Of a stretch of 64,000 bases of DNA, positions 63,655-64,000 are shown one piece after another. This DNA comes from Stygiobacter electus (lineage in GTDB: Bacteria > Bacteroidota > Ignavibacteria > Ignavibacteriales > Melioribacteraceae), in assembly GCA_029210465.1 (NCBI GenBank), contig JARGDL010000002.1, positions 1 to 64,000 of the forward strand, read 5' to 3'. A program made the translations under genes and the position numbers. Position 1 is the first letter of the stretch. Each line of letters begins with the position of its first letter. The notes below the pieces were generated by a model. It had not been told where the DNA came from. It did no database searches and saw only the letters and a program-made list of their open reading frames with translations.

Positions 63655-64000
63655 AAATTACATTAGAAGATTTGTTCAATATTCCAACTGCGATTATTTA
63701 TAATCCTGATGGATATAAACCACTTTCAAGAGTTGTAATTGATTCAAGAAAAGTAGTAAAGAATTCTTTGTTTGTGGCAATCAAAGGTGAAAAATTTGAT
63801 GGGCATGATTTTGTTTATGAAGCAATTAAAAATGGTGCAAAAGCAATTTTAATTAACAAAAGAAAATTCAAAAAATTTAATAATATAAATTTACCTGTTA
63901 TTGCTGTTGATGATACAATTTTAGCATTTGGTCAGTTAGCAAATGTCTGGAGAAAAAAAATAAATGCAAGAGTAATTGGAATTACGGGGAGTAATGGTAA
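63642..64000 (+). CDS. murF: UDP-N-acetylmuramoyl-tripeptide-D-alanyl-D-alanine ligase (partial)
   Basis: The first 119 codons are seen, starting at ATG 63642 inside the murE end. The N-terminal domain matches MurF: SRVVIDSRKVVKNSLFVAIKGEKFDGHDFV, then NGAKAILIN, AFGQLANVWRKK, and it stops at the start of the ATP-binding loop, GITGSNG, at the window edge. It adds D-Ala-D-Ala to complete the pentapeptide precursor. Confidence 0.9.
   Translation, partial: MGKVKITLEDLFNIPTAIIYNPDGYKPLSRVVIDSRKVVKNSLFVAIKGEKFDGHDFVYEAIKNGAKAILINKRKFKKFNNINLPVIAVDDTILAFGQLANVWRKKINARVIGITGSNG

Overview
The window is a low-GC (about 30 % by eye), gene-dense chromosomal segment from a member of the Bacteroidota/Chlorobi-type lineage. 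The best fit is an Ignavibacteria-like organism, which is an inference from gene content and not from any search. The signs are a SusC/SusD pair, two large Oar-like TonB-dependent receptors, a meso-diaminopimelate-type MurE in a classic mraZ-rsmH-ftsL-ftsI-murE-murF cluster, a 31-residue COX24/mS38-like basic protein of the Bacteroidota type, and repeated promoter-like sites matching TTTG-N19/20-TAnnTTTG, the Bacteroidota housekeeping promoter pattern. Almost everything here is core genome. No phage, insertion sequence, CRISPR array or defence island was seen.

Layout. 0-5.6 kb: the end of an unknown gene, then dnaX, msrC and lon on the minus strand, with suhB divergent from lon. 5.6-11.3 kb: an MgtC/DUF4010 membrane protein and a four-gene MacAB-like ABC exporter (adaptor, ATPase, two FtsX permeases). 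11.3-16.3 kb: cmk-rpsA, mtaB and a small secreted protein. 16.3-20.5 kb: a SusD-SusC pair on the minus strand. 20.6-25 kb: a compact plus-strand run (truA, an SDR, a DUF2231 protein, a barrel protein, a crotonase, a deacetylase-like protein). 25-28.9 kb: a minus-strand operon of a secreted phosphodiesterase and two M16 peptidases. 29-36 kb: tandem paralogous TonB receptors. 36-40.7 kb: yajQ, tRNA-Pro, an OmpA-like protein and the pyrR-pyrB-pyrC operon with a leader attenuator. 40.8-50.4 kb: a lipoprotein, a DUF4783-like protein, and an overlapping trio of a giant NtrY-like kinase, an AddA-like helicase-nuclease and a cell-wall amidase. 50.4-56.7 kb: an MFS transporter, an IMPDH/GMPR enzyme, and a cupin-copA-copZ block with two related small membrane proteins. 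57-64 kb: an HU-like protein, a TPR protein, the COX24-like ribosomal protein, tRNA-Thr and the dcw cluster.

The most interesting signals are regulatory. ftsL appears to start at an AUU codon behind a perfect Shine-Dalgarno. pyrR has a leader with a PyrR-binding-type hairpin and an intrinsic terminator. mraZ is preceded by 10-bp-phased MraZ boxes that run into its ribosome binding site. cmk looks leaderless. mtaB carries an in-frame 18-unit hexanucleotide repeat. The two TonB receptors share a nearly identical 5' end, promoter and leader hairpin but have diverged bodies.
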